Translations under genes and position numbers: made by a program
Shown: in pieces, positions 23,122-31,517 of the stretch
Layout: each line of letters opens with the position of its first letter
Position numbering within the stretch: position 1 is the stretch's first letter
NCBI GenBank assembly: GCA_016703605.1
Contig: JADJBU010000022.1
Location: 310,001-374,000 of the forward strand
Reading direction: 5' to 3'
DNA: 64,000 bases
From: Candidatus Villigracilis adiacens
GTDB lineage: Bacteria > Chloroflexota > Anaerolineae > Anaerolineales > Villigracilaceae
The notes under the pieces: generated by a model
Told to the model about the DNA's origin: nothing
Seen by the model: the letters and a program-made list of their open reading frames with translations, nothing else
Databases searched by the model: none

Positions 23122-24363
23122 TCAATCCGCGGTGGCGCCGGCGAGCATGGGTTCATCGCCGTTGTAATTTCGCAATTGGGGCCATTTCCAAATGATCAAC
23201 AACGTCCCGACGATACAACCAATTCCGCCTGTCAACACCGCAAACGGCGCGCCGAAGAATTGCGCCACGGCTCCTGCTTCGATCTCGCCAAGCTGCGGAC
23301 CGCCCATGAAGAAGATCTGGTTGATGCTGGTCATGCGTCCGCGCACGTGATCGGGCGTTTGCAGTTGACGGATGGTGTTGCGCACGATGGTGCTGACTCC
23401 GTCTGCGCCGCCGGTGACGGCGATGGCCAGCCACGCGACGACGAAGGACCTGGTCAAGCCGAAGACGATGGTAGCGATCCCAAACACGATCACCGAAACG
23501 ACAAAGACCCATCCCTGCCTGCGAATCTCTTTAACTTGTGAAATAACGAGCGCAACCGCCACCGCTCCCACTGCCGAGGCGGCGGAGAGATAGCCGTACT
23601 CCACCACGCCCACGTCCAACACGTCCTTGGCGATGATGGGCATCAGCGTGCTGGCGGAGGCGAAGAAGGTCGCCACAAAATCAACCATCATGGTCGAGAG
23701 GATGATCGGCTTGGAGAAAATGAAGCGGATGCCGTCCTTGATCGAATCAAGCGTGACGCCCGCCGATTTCTCCGCGATGGATTGCGGGACGTCGCCGATC
23801 ATGGCGAGCGCAAGCAATACCGCCCCGAAGGAAAGCGCGTTGACGTAGTACACCGCCTCCTGCCCGAACAAGGCGATGATGATTCCGCTCAACGCCGGAC
23901 CGATGACCGCGCCCGCCTGGAACGCGGTGAAGGTCATGCTGAAGGCGTTGGGCAAATCCTTTTTCGGGACGAGGTTGGGAATCAACGCCTGGCGCGAGGG
24001 ACCGTCGAAGGCGACGACCACGGCTTGCAGGGCGGTGATGAGATAAATGTGCCAGATGGTCACCCGCCCAAATTGGGTGAACAAAGCCAAAGTCAGGGCA
24101 AGAAGCGCGGCGATGGATTGAGTCGTAAACATGACCCTGCGCCGGTCGCGCGAATCCGCCAGCGCGCCGCCGATCAGGGAGAAAAAGACAACGGGTAGAA
24201 TGCGCGCCATGCCGATTCCGCCGAGCGCGATCGGGTTTTCGTTGAGTTGGTTGACATGCCAGAACAACGCCCATAACTGCATCTGTGTGCCTGTGATGGA
24301 GATGAGTTGTCCGAGCCAGAGGTAGAAGAATTTTTTGTGGTGAAGGGAGGGAGGGATATGCAT
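23122..24363 (-). CDS. Major facilitator superfamily transporter
   Basis: A 413-residue membrane protein with about 12 predicted helices. The loop between helices 2 and 3 reads GGALADSRDRRRV, the MFS signature; the family looks like the MFS_3 / enterobactin-exporter EntS type, with IDAL-like loop FDGPSRQALIPNLVPKKDL after helix 4. It probably exports a small molecule; the substrate is unknown. It follows nadE on the same strand with a 30-base gap and may share its transcript. Confidence 0.9.
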   Translation of the reverse strand: MHIPPSLHHKKFFYLWLGQLISITGTQMQLWALFWHVNQLNENPIALGGIGMARILPVVFFSLIGGALADSRDRRRVMFTTQSIAALLALTLALFTQFGRVTIWHIYLITALQAVVVAFDGPSRQALIPNLVPKKDLPNAFSMTFTAFQAGAVIGPALSGIIIALFGQEAVYYVNALSFGAVLLALAMIGDVPQSIAEKSAGVTLDSIKDGIRFIFSKPIILSTMMVDFVATFFASASTLMPIIAKDVLDVGVVEYGYLSAASAVGAVAVALVISQVKEIRRQGWVFVVSVIVFGIATIVFGLTRSFVVAWLAIAVTGGADGVSTIVRNTIRQLQTPDHVRGRMTSINQIFFMGGPQLGEIEAGAVAQFFGAPFAVLTGGIGCIVGTLLIIWKWPQLRNYNGDEPMLAGATAD

Positions 24364-24393
24364 TGATAAGTATCAAGTTCCAGGTTTCAGGTA

Positions 24394-25218
24394 TCAGGTT
24401 CCCCAGTCGCGGAGATATAAAAAGTCGTAGCCGACGGTGCGGTTGCTGATCTTGGCGATGGGCGGCTGCATTCGTTTGAATTGATAGCGGCGGATGCGGG
24501 TGGTGACGGTCTCGACAAATTTTTTGTCGAAGCCCGCTTCAATCGCCTCCTGCGGGCTATAGCGCTGGTCAACAAGCAGGTAGAGAAGTTTGTCAACCTC
24601 TTCGTAGGTGAAGCCGAGTTCTTTTTCGTCGGTCTGGTCTGCCCAAAGGTCGGCGGATGGGGGTTTGTCAATGATGGACGCGGGGATGTTCATGGCGCGG
24701 GAAAGTTGACGCGCCTGCGTTTTGTATAAATCGCCGATGGGGTTGATCGCAGAGGCAGAGTCGCCGTAGATGGTGCTGTAGCCGAGCAGGATTTCGGTCT
24801 TGTTGCTGGTCCCAACCGGCAGGGCTTTGTTCGCCTCCGATTGGTCGTAGAGGACGATCATCCGCGCGCGCGCCATGATGTTGCCCTTGCGAAGGTTGGA
24901 GATCGCGGGGTCGAGATCGAAAAGCGGCTCGACCATGTTCGTGATCTCGATGGTCCTGCATTCGATTCCCAACTGGTCAACCAGCAGCTGCGCGTCGGTC
25001 AGGGAGTTGGATGAAGATGCGCGATAGGGCAATCGCAGGGCGAGGACGTTTTCGGCTCCCAACGCTTCGACAGCGAGGGCGCAGGAGAGAGCCGAGTCCA
25101 AGCCTCCGGAGAGGTTGACGATGGCGCGGCTCATGCCCACGCGCGTGATCTCGGATTTAATGAAGCCGGTCAATATCTCGCGCGCGAGGTCGGTGTTGAT
25201 GGTGAGGTTGATTGTCAT
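24394..25218 (-). CDS. nadE: NAD synthase, synthetase domain only
   Basis: A 274-residue NAD synthetase. The ATP pyrophosphatase P-loop SGGLDS is at 37-42, and VGTSNKTEILLGYSTIYGDSASAINPIGDLYKTQ (in parts) is the deamido-NAD site. It amidates nicotinate adenine dinucleotide. It lacks the glutaminase domain, which is probably supplied by the nitrilase gene at 25890-26738. Between the two genes sits a VapBC pair; the nadE start overlaps the vapC stop by 4 bases (ATGA), so nadE is translationally tied to the toxin gene. Confidence 0.93.
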   Translation of the reverse strand: MTINLTINTDLAREILTGFIKSEITRVGMSRAIVNLSGGLDSALSCALAVEALGAENVLALRLPYRASSSNSLTDAQLLVDQLGIECRTIEITNMVEPLFDLDPAISNLRKGNIMARARMIVLYDQSEANKALPVGTSNKTEILLGYSTIYGDSASAINPIGDLYKTQARQLSRAMNIPASIIDKPPSADLWADQTDEKELGFTYEEVDKLLYLLVDQRYSPQEAIEAGFDKKFVETVTTRIRRYQFKRMQPPIAKISNRTVGYDFLYLRDWGT

Positions 25219-25616
25219 TTATACGGGAGGGCTTCCAATTGAAGGTCGTCTTTCAATTGTTCGTATTCAGGGTCTTTGTGTACCAAAATCGCCCTATGCT
25301 GCATCGCAATCGAGGCGATCACGGCATCGGCAAAGGATAATTTGTTTTGGGATTTTATTTTTGCCGCCCGAAGGGTGACGACCTCGTTCATTTCCCAAAC
25401 AATTTCGGCGGCGGAATGACGCAGCATTGCAAAACGGGTTTCCGCTTCGGTCTCCCCTTTTTCATACAGCGTCATGTAATAAACTTCCATCAGCGCCACC
25501 CAGGGTAAAACGACGTTCTTTTGGAAAAATATCTGTTTTACCCGGTCTGCCCCGATTTCATCCTCAATCAAAGTAAGCACAGCGGACGTATCAAGAAGAT
25601 ATTTTTCTTCGCTCAT
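25215..25616 (-). CDS. vapC: PIN-domain ribonuclease toxin VapC
   Basis: A 133-residue PIN domain. The acidic residues that bind Mg2+ or Mn2+ are D9 (LLDTSAVL), E44 (ALMEVYY), D97 (SFADAVI) and D115 (VHKDPEY). VapC toxins cut tRNA or rRNA when released from VapB. Its ATG lies inside the last 26 bases of vapB and its stop overlaps nadE, so three genes form one coupled unit. Confidence 0.9.
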   Translation of the reverse strand: MSEEKYLLDTSAVLTLIEDEIGADRVKQIFFQKNVVLPWVALMEVYYMTLYEKGETEAETRFAMLRHSAAEIVWEMNEVVTLRAAKIKSQNKLSFADAVIASIAMQHRAILVHKDPEYEQLKDDLQLEALPYK

Positions 25617-25836
25617 CGTCGCGGTCCTTTGTTCGCTCTTCGAGGAGTTTGGTCAGGAGTTTTTCGCCTTTGCCGCGTCCATGCAAGGCGGAAACAGGGT
25701 CTTTCGGAATGGGGATCAGTTTGATCGTTTTGCCATCGTCCAGCCAAATGAACCGATCTCCCTCTTTAAACTTATGGCGTTTTCGTATTTCAGCAGGCAG
25801 GACAATTTGTCCGCGCCGGGTAAGTGTTGTTTGCAT
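25591..25836 (-). CDS. vapB: AbrB/SpoVT-type antitoxin VapB
   Basis: An 81-residue antitoxin. Residues 1-45 form a swapped-hairpin AbrB domain (TTLTRRGQIVLPAEIRKRHKFKEGDR), which binds DNA; the basic-acidic tail should wrap the toxin. It overlaps vapC by 26 bases. A promoter with a perfect -10 lies just upstream, where VapB probably represses its own operon, and with it nadE. Confidence 0.9.
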   Translation of the reverse strand: MQTTLTRRGQIVLPAEIRKRHKFKEGDRFIWLDDGKTIKLIPIPKDPVSALHGRGKGEKLLTKLLEERTKDRDDERRKISS

Positions 25837-25852
25837 TTGAACCTCTGCCCGG

Positions 25853-25881
25853 ATTATACAAGGCGTTTTTCTGTTTTACAA
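25853..25881 (-). promoter_or_regulatory. Promoter of vapB-vapC-nadE
   Basis: On the minus strand: -35 TTGTAA (25876-25881), 17-bp spacer, -10 TATAAT (25853-25858). It lies in the 53-base gap after the glutaminase gene, so nadE has a transcript start separate from its glutaminase partner. Confidence 0.75.
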
Positions 25882-25889
25882 GTCACTTT

Positions 25890-26738
25890 TTATTTTTCCA
25901 ATATTCTTTGCAATTCTGACACAACCAGATTCGTCCGTTCGTCGCGCAATAGAGGCAGGCGGGCGCGGGTGCGGCGGAGTTGGTTCAAGTCCAGTTCGGT
26001 GTAGGTGATGGATTCTTCGTTGTAGGGTCCGTGGGAAAGTTCCTCGCCGTTCGGGTCGAAGACCGTCGCGCCGCCCCAGAAGTGCAAGCCGTCTTCGTAG
26101 CCGACCCGGTTCGCGTGTGCCACAAAGGATGTGAACATGCTGGCGTAGGCTTTGTTGACCCGTTCCACCCAGCGCGCGGATTCGAGTTTGTCCTTGTCGT
26201 TCAGTCCGCGCCCCGGCGAGGCGGAGGAGAAGAGCATAATGTCGGCGCCGTCGAGCCAGAGCAGGTAGGGAGGCGAGACATGCCAGAAATCCTCACAGAT
26301 GAGAATACCGACCCGTCCAAACCGCGTATCGAAGGCGCGGACAGAGTCGCCCCAGGCGAAGAAGCGTCCTTCGTCGAAGAGACCGTAGGTGGGCAGGTAA
26401 ACTTTGTGGTGAACGTGGAGGACTTTTCCGCCGGAAAGATAGGCGGAGGCAATGTAAAAGCGATGACGGGAGTCCTCGTCCACGAAGCCAACCACGAGGT
26501 CCAGGTCATGAGACGCGTCGAGAAGCGGCTTGAAAACCGGGTCATCCTCCGTCGGTTTATGCGCGGCGGATGCGACCAGGTCCTGCAAGACATATCCGGT
26601 TAATGATAGTTCGGGAAAAACAAGCAGGTCGGCTTTTTGAGCCTTAGCCTTTTCGATGTATTCAAGGTGTTTGGCGAGATTGGATTCGACATCGCCGAGT
26701 TTGGTACTGATTTGCGCAAGGGCGAGTTTGAGTTTCAT
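25890..26738 (-). CDS. Carbon-nitrogen hydrolase, likely NAD synthase glutaminase subunit
   Basis: A 282-residue nitrilase-superfamily enzyme. The catalytic triad is E43 (FPELSLTGY), K112 (HHKVYLPTYGLFDE) and C148 (ILICEDFWH). The K-V-Y-L-P-T-Y-G-L-F-D-E sequence is diagnostic of the glutaminase domain that is fused to NadE in most glutamine-dependent NAD synthases. Here it is a free protein, and the synthetase is encoded separately downstream. It should hydrolyse glutamine and hand ammonia to NadE. A free nitrilase with another amide substrate is less likely. Confidence 0.88.
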   Translation of the reverse strand: MKLKLALAQISTKLGDVESNLAKHLEYIEKAKAQKADLLVFPELSLTGYVLQDLVASAAHKPTEDDPVFKPLLDASHDLDLVVGFVDEDSRHRFYIASAYLSGGKVLHVHHKVYLPTYGLFDEGRFFAWGDSVRAFDTRFGRVGILICEDFWHVSPPYLLWLDGADIMLFSSASPGRGLNDKDKLESARWVERVNKAYASMFTSFVAHANRVGYEDGLHFWGGATVFDPNGEELSHGPYNEESITYTELDLNQLRRTRARLPLLRDERTNLVVSELQRILEK

Positions 26739-26760
26739 CGCGGGAATCTTACCACTTAAT

Positions 26761-26800
26761 AAAAAACCTCCGCGGTCTTCGAGACCTCGGAGGTTTTTTT
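26761..26800. terminator. Bidirectional terminator between tRNA-Ser and the glutaminase gene
   Basis: A stem of AAAAAACCTCCG against CGGAGGTTTTTTT, with a further GGTC/GACC pairing inside. A- and T-runs on the two sides give uridine tails in both directions; it should end the tRNA transcript on the minus strand. Confidence 0.85.
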
Positions 26801-26804
26801 ACTG

Positions 26805-26891
26805 CGGAGAGGGAGGGATTCGAACCCTCGGTGGACCGGAGCCCACAACAGTTTTCGAGACTGTCCCATTCAACCACTCTGGCACCTCCCC
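26805..26891 (-). tRNA. tRNA-Ser (anticodon CGA)
   Basis: An 87-nt class II tRNA. The acceptor stem pairs GGGGAGG with CCTCTCC (one G-U). The anticodon stem is ACAGT/ACTGT around CT-CGA-AA, so it reads UCG. The long variable arm is GTGGGCTCCGGTCCAC and the T-arm GAGGG-TTCGAAT-CCCTC. The full CCA end is not encoded. Confidence 0.95.
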
Positions 26892-26910
26892 GATTTTTTG
26901 AAGCGACGGG

Positions 26911-26916
26911 ATTATA
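26911..26916 (-). promoter_or_regulatory. -10 box of tRNA-Ser with GC-rich discriminator
   Basis: TATAAT on the minus strand, followed by CCCGTCGCTTCAAA before the tRNA. The same 14 bases follow the TAAAAT of tRNA-His (45831-45836). A GC-rich discriminator next to the -10 is typical of stringently controlled stable-RNA promoters. No clear -35. Confidence 0.65.
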
Positions 26917-26955
26917 ACCGAAATTTCGTTGAAGGCGCCGTCATGAATTATCGCG

Positions 26956-27105
26956 GAGTGCAGGCAAAACATGTCAGGCACGGAGTCGAAAGCGGCGCTG
27001 TGGCGCCATGGCGACATCTCCCGACTTTCGAGCAAAATCAGGAGACCCTTCGACAGGCTCAGGGCAGGTTTTTGCAGTCCAAACTGACAACCTTTGCCTG
27101 CACCC
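26956..27105. mobile_element. MITE-like element, family A copy 2, with 8-bp target duplication
   Basis: A 150-bp element inverted relative to copy 1. Ends GTGCAGGCAAA (26958-26968) and TTTGCCTGCAC (27093-27103) form an 11-bp perfect inverted repeat. Direct repeats TTATCGCG stand at 26948-26955 and 27106-27113. It lies between tRNA-Ser and the 3' end of the beta-helix gene and encodes nothing. Confidence 0.87.
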
Positions 27106-27149
27106 TTATCGCGCGCGAGCAACTCCGCGCAGCAGGTCGTGAGTCAAAT

Positions 27150-29603
27150 CTACTTTTGAACCAGGACAAACATACCGGTAAAATTCACATTTGCCTGGAA
27201 ATAATTGCCAGTTTCGTTGTAGCCAAGCCCGCTCACAATACGTCCCTGCCCCAGCCGTGTGCCGTTGGATAATTCAATCCAACTGGCTCCATCCCAATAG
27301 AGAATGGCGAAATTCTGCTCGTCGAAACTACCCGGCACAAAGAAAAAGATGGTCAGCAATGGGGGAATCTGGTCGGTGATATCCACCCATTCATCTCCGT
27401 CCCAATACACCGCTTCGTACCCCCCGGTCTCGACAATTGCCTCATTGAAATACCAGACAATATCCGTCAGTTCTACAGGCGTAAACATCTGGATTCCGCC
27501 AGAGATCGCCAGATTCATACCCGAAACGAATTGATTACTTTCGGGCAAATTCTTAATGAGGGTCGCCTCCTCGACGCCGTCCAAATTGGCAGACCCGGCA
27601 ATGGGACATGGAATGATCGCGCCGTCGCCCTTTTCCAGCAAAATATAGGTTGCGCTATAAAAACCGCAATCCAAACTTACCGCCTGCCCTGCAAAGGGGC
27701 TTACATACCGCACAGCAAACGGCGCATCGCCAGAATCCGCGGCGCCCTTATTGCCGCCCGCCCCCCCATGCCCAGAAGCGCTTTCCGCGTAATAATCCGG
27801 GTAGGTGAAGCATACGTTTGAAACCAGCGTCAGTTGAGATTCGTCGATTCCCAAATTTATATCGGGATCCCCGCCGAAGTCAAAACCAGCCAGGGTCAGG
27901 GTTCCTGTCATTGCCGTATCGACCTGCACGCTTCCATTGTCCAGCGCTGAACCGCATTCCACATAAGCATCGGCGGCTGTCGTAAACGCCATCCCGCTGC
28001 CGCCATTATTCAGCGCGTCAGCATTGAATACGGATATATTTCCGCCCGCGTCAATGACCAGCCCTTCTGAAGTGTTGTTGGAGAAGGCGTTCAACCCGGA
28101 AATGGTCACCGTGCCGGTGGAATACAACTCCGCCCCGGGTCCATATGTTGCGGGAAGCCCATTGCTGCTGGCGACGATGTTCGCAATGGAAATATCGCCT
28201 GAAATGTCGGCATACAAGCCGGTATCGTTATTTCCCACAAACTGATTCGAGCCGGCCAGGCTCAAACCGGAGGCAAAAATTTCAGCGCCGGGCGCATACG
28301 AATTGCCCGAGCCATTACTGCTGGCGGTAATATTTTCGCCGGTAAACGAGCCGTTAAACGCCTCGACATACAAACCATTATTATAATTATCTGTAAATTG
28401 ATTAACCCCAAGCAAATCAACATTACCGGCAGCCGAGTATAGTTCAGCGCCAACAGCATAGCCGGAGGAACCATTGTTACTGGCAGTCAGGTTATTGGTT
28501 ACAATGTCGCCCGTGGTCGAAACAAACAAACCCGACTCGTAATTTCCGCTGAACTCGTTCGTCCCGTTCAAATGAAATTCCGAGCCGATGATCTCCGCCC
28601 CATAACCGGAAAGCGATACAAGCCCGTTATTGTTGGCAGTGATATTCTCCGCCGTAACGACTCCACCGGAATTGACATATAAGCCTGCATCGGCGTTCCC
28701 GGTTAATTCCAGGTCTTCAAGAGAAACATTGCCGCCCGTGTCCACAGACAGCCCGGTGCCGGACGCCCCCATGATAATAAGATCGTTGATCGTTATATTT
28801 CCAGTCCAATTAATGACCTCAACCGGCACACTTATCGTCGTTGCGCTCGAGATCGTACCCAGCGCATCGCCGTTCCATCCGCCCTGGATCACCAGGTTAT
28901 TCGCATCCCAATTCGCATAACTCCCCCCGTCCAGGCTGATAAAAGAAGCGGAAGAGTCAACCCCTTCCATAATCCATATTACGCCGGGAGCGCCCGGGTC
29001 GGGAAGGTTGTTTACAAGATCCAATAAACTCGTATACGAAGCCGAACACCCGCCCACATTCGGGATTGGGGCGGTAAGATCAGGGCACCAAATCGGATCT
29101 CCAACCAAAATCAGGCTTTCCGCCTGGGAGGTTACCAAAGGTACAACGCCCTCGCTGGTCTCAATGTGAATCCCCGTCCCTTCAGGCAGCTGCTCCATGA
29201 TCTCGGTGACATTTGGGGAGGGCTCCCCAGCAACTTCTCCAGCATCTTGAATCAGACCCTGCTCATTGACTGATTGATCATCCTGACCGTTAACGGTCTC
29301 ATTGCTGGCAGACTCCGGTTGAACGCCCGCTTCCTCTTCGAGACCGGGAACGGTTTCGCCGCCATCAGCCCCCGCCTGCCCATCGTTCGGTTCGCCGTCC
29401 TGACCGTCAACTGCTTCTTCACCATCAGCCTCTTCGTCCACTGGCAGCGGGGTCTCGGTTTCAGTTGGCGGGGGCTCCTCCGTTTGCGCTGCTGGAGGAG
29501 GCGTCGTATCATCGGCTATGGCATGGATGGGTGCAAGCAAAGATACCGTAATGGCTAATACAAGCGCAGACCCAATGGTGCATACTTTCAGGTAGGACTT
29601 CAT
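27150..29603 (-). CDS. Large secreted beta-helix surface protein
   Basis: An 817-residue exported protein. A signal peptide (about 1-31, MKSYLKVCTIGSALVLAITV...) is followed by a Pro/Glu/Thr-rich stalk (32-125) and a parallel beta-helix (about 200-590) with many turns built on L/I-x-G-x-N and ENITASNNG or NQFxxN repeats, typical of pectate-lyase-like folds. The C-terminal part has two YWDGxxW repeats (WDGDEWVDI and WDGASWIEL). The start at 29603 has GGAG upstream and gives a proper signal; the longer frame does not. The role is likely binding or modifying surface polysaccharide, given the sugar cluster beside it. No catalytic residues are assigned. Confidence 0.82.
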   Translation of the reverse strand: MKSYLKVCTIGSALVLAITVSLLAPIHAIADDTTPPPAAQTEEPPPTETETPLPVDEEADGEEAVDGQDGEPNDGQAGADGGETVPGLEEEAGVQPESASNETVNGQDDQSVNEQGLIQDAGEVAGEPSPNVTEIMEQLPEGTGIHIETSEGVVPLVTSQAESLILVGDPIWCPDLTAPIPNVGGCSASYTSLLDLVNNLPDPGAPGVIWIMEGVDSSASFISLDGGSYANWDANNLVIQGGWNGDALGTISSATTISVPVEVINWTGNITINDLIIMGASGTGLSVDTGGNVSLEDLELTGNADAGLYVNSGGVVTAENITANNNGLVSLSGYGAEIIGSEFHLNGTNEFSGNYESGLFVSTTGDIVTNNLTASNNGSSGYAVGAELYSAAGNVDLLGVNQFTDNYNNGLYVEAFNGSFTGENITASSNGSGNSYAPGAEIFASGLSLAGSNQFVGNNDTGLYADISGDISIANIVASSNGLPATYGPGAELYSTGTVTISGLNAFSNNTSEGLVIDAGGNISVFNADALNNGGSGMAFTTAADAYVECGSALDNGSVQVDTAMTGTLTLAGFDFGGDPDINLGIDESQLTLVSNVCFTYPDYYAESASGHGGAGGNKGAADSGDAPFAVRYVSPFAGQAVSLDCGFYSATYILLEKGDGAIIPCPIAGSANLDGVEEATLIKNLPESNQFVSGMNLAISGGIQMFTPVELTDIVWYFNEAIVETGGYEAVYWDGDEWVDITDQIPPLLTIFFFVPGSFDEQNFAILYWDGASWIELSNGTRLGQGRIVSGLGYNETGNYFQANVNFTGMFVLVQK

Positions 29604-29869
29604 ACAAACTCCACATTCGCAATAAAAAGCGCCAGGACCATACAGGCATCCGCTCAAAGCGCGGAACGATCCGAAAATTTCAGACCAACATCATTTTACT
29701 TCAACGCACACGCTTTCTCAAGCGTCGATCAAACCCCAACCCAAATAATTCTCACGAGTTTGTAATATTCAAAGTGAAAACCGCCGACTACACGAAAGGG
29801 CGAAGACGAAAACCACCGTTTTTTGCAGCAAGGGCAAGCCGGTCTGTTTTCAGAAATTGCGCAATTGAC

Positions 29870-30811
29870 TCAGTCCGCCCACCCGCTGACAGCGGTGGGT
29901 CTGTTTGAAAGAAGATGTTCATCTATCCTGTCCAGGATTTCAGCGTCAATCTGCATGTCGAATTTTCTTCCGAAAAGGCATTCGCTGGACGCCATATCAT
30001 CAAAATCAATGGCTGTCAGGATATCCGGATGCCCATTATCACCCTTTGAATCTCTCCAAAGAATAAACCGCAAATCTTTATTTACAAGTTTATCCTTGTA
30101 CTCAGAGTTCATTAGTACTGTTTGAAAATAGGTTTCGCCCGGATGGCGGGTTTTTTCCAGAAACCTGGCGAGATTGCGCCCGCCTTCCGAATGAGCCTGT
30201 CGGTGAATATACTCAATACAATCCCTGGTCAGCGTCCACCACAAAGACCCTTTGAACAAGGGATATCCCTCTGGCAGGGGCTGTCGTTCGGGCACAAAAG
30301 GAAAAATCAAAAGGTTGAGCAAGGCGGAAAACAGTTTGTTCCGCCCGCCTCGATGGGGATACCAAAAATGCCTGCCGCCCAACCAGAAATGGCGCGGCTC
30401 GATTCTGTAGGAATATTCGTCCGCTATTTCGCTAAAGGGGATAAATTCAACAAGCTGCGCGCCCTGGTATTTTTCCAGCGTCCGACAAATGACCTCATGC
30501 GTCTTGAGGGGGTAGCACTGCCCGCTGAGCAGGATGGCATAATCATACTCAAGCCGTTTCTCGTAAATGGTATCGATTGCATTTAGCGCGCCCTGTACCA
30601 CGCCAAAATCACCCCATCGGACAAGCGCCCGTTCCGCAAAATAACAATTGGGCTGATCCTTCAGGGCGGAATAGACCTCATTAAAATAACGGGGGTCGCT
30701 GGTTGTCGAGATATGGAAAACAAAACTTACCCCCTCCCGATTGAGGCGGTCAAACATGCGCAGGGTCTGTTCGTGATTTGTGTGAGCAAGAATAATATAA
30801 ACAATCCTCAT
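29870..30811 (-). CDS. GT14-like glycosyltransferase (core-2/I-branching type), paralogue 1
   Basis: A 313-residue soluble enzyme of the Core-2/I-branching beta-glycosyltransferase family. Features are YIILAHTNHEQTLRMFDRL at the N-terminus, the FLSGQ-type loop (AILLSGQCYPLK), LFKGSLWWTLTRDC and ETYFQTVLMNS. It should transfer a sugar from a nucleotide donor onto a glycan. A close paralogue lies at 37727-38623, and the two bracket the sugar-nucleotide genes. The ATG at 30811 is preferred over the GTG at 30817 because it aligns with the paralogue; both remain possible. Confidence 0.85.
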   Translation of the reverse strand: MRIVYIILAHTNHEQTLRMFDRLNREGVSFVFHISTTSDPRYFNEVYSALKDQPNCYFAERALVRWGDFGVVQGALNAIDTIYEKRLEYDYAILLSGQCYPLKTHEVICRTLEKYQGAQLVEFIPFSEIADEYSYRIEPRHFWLGGRHFWYPHRGGRNKLFSALLNLLIFPFVPERQPLPEGYPLFKGSLWWTLTRDCIEYIHRQAHSEGGRNLARFLEKTRHPGETYFQTVLMNSEYKDKLVNKDLRFILWRDSKGDNGHPDILTAIDFDDMASSECLFGRKFDMQIDAEILDRIDEHLLSNRPTAVSGWAD

Positions 30812-30826
30812 AAACACAACATCCTT

Positions 30827-31480
30827 TTAATGGGCGATCTTGTATGCGTAATATCCCTCGGCAAACCTGCCCGGGCTCCTGGATTCCATGCCGCGGACCC
30901 TCATCAGCCCTTCGAATACATCATCGTCGAACCAGTGTTTCTCGCGCTGGGAGGCAAATATCTCGCGCAGGTAACGCGTCTTTCTGGCTGCAATTGCCTC
31001 GTCGAGGCAGACATAAAAATTGGGACGCCCGAGGTCGCCGTCGAACTTTGGGATTTCGTACTCAAGTATCAAGTGATCCCTGAAAGTATTCCATGTCAGC
31101 TCCTCGATCAGCCGGTGATCCTGGTGCCGGTCATTACGGTAATGCGTAAAGACAAGGTCGGGAGACACCTGAGATTTCAACTCCTCAAAAAAATCCTTGA
31201 TCCCGGCGCCGTTATAGGGGAAATACCCGTCGCGAAAATCCCTGGTGAAGATTTGTTTCTCCGCCGCGCCAGCCAGAAAAAGATCGGCGCTTTTTCGAGC
31301 CTCCTCCGCCCTGGGTCCCTGCGCGCTGAAAACGACCCAAAATATGCGCAAGCGGGGGAATTCCCCGATCAGGCGAAGTATCGTTCCGCCGCAGCCGATT
31401 TCAATATCGTCGCTATGCGCGCCCAGGCAGAGGATATCGAATGGACGTTCCTTCGGCGCGTCGAAAATGGTCTTGAGCAT
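30827..31480 (-). CDS. PIG-L family deacetylase
   Basis: A 217-residue zinc deacetylase of the LmbE/PIG-L family. CLGAHSDDIEIGCGGT (near residue 20) holds the general base and zinc ligands (AHSDD in place of the common AHPDD), and THYRNDRHQDHRLI carries the third ligand. Such enzymes remove acetyl groups from N-acetyl sugars or related molecules. AAGGATAGCC precedes the ATG. In this cluster it probably acts on an amino sugar intermediate or glycan. A second family member is at 48664-49302. Confidence 0.9.
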   Translation of the reverse strand: MLKTIFDAPKERPFDILCLGAHSDDIEIGCGGTILRLIGEFPRLRIFWVVFSAQGPRAEEARKSADLFLAGAAEKQIFTRDFRDGYFPYNGAGIKDFFEELKSQVSPDLVFTHYRNDRHQDHRLIEELTWNTFRDHLILEYEIPKFDGDLGRPNFYVCLDEAIAARKTRYLREIFASQREKHWFDDDVFEGLMRVRGMESRSPGRFAEGYYAYKIAH

Positions 31481-31517
31481 GGCTATCCTTTATCCACAAA
31501 AAGTCGAATGGCGCGTG

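Noticed and set aside
22786..23541. 251-codon plus-strand frame
   Set aside because: Overlaps the acyltransferase in another frame and is antisense to the MFS gene; composition is Arg/Gly/Asp-rich, as in shadows of GC-rich genes.
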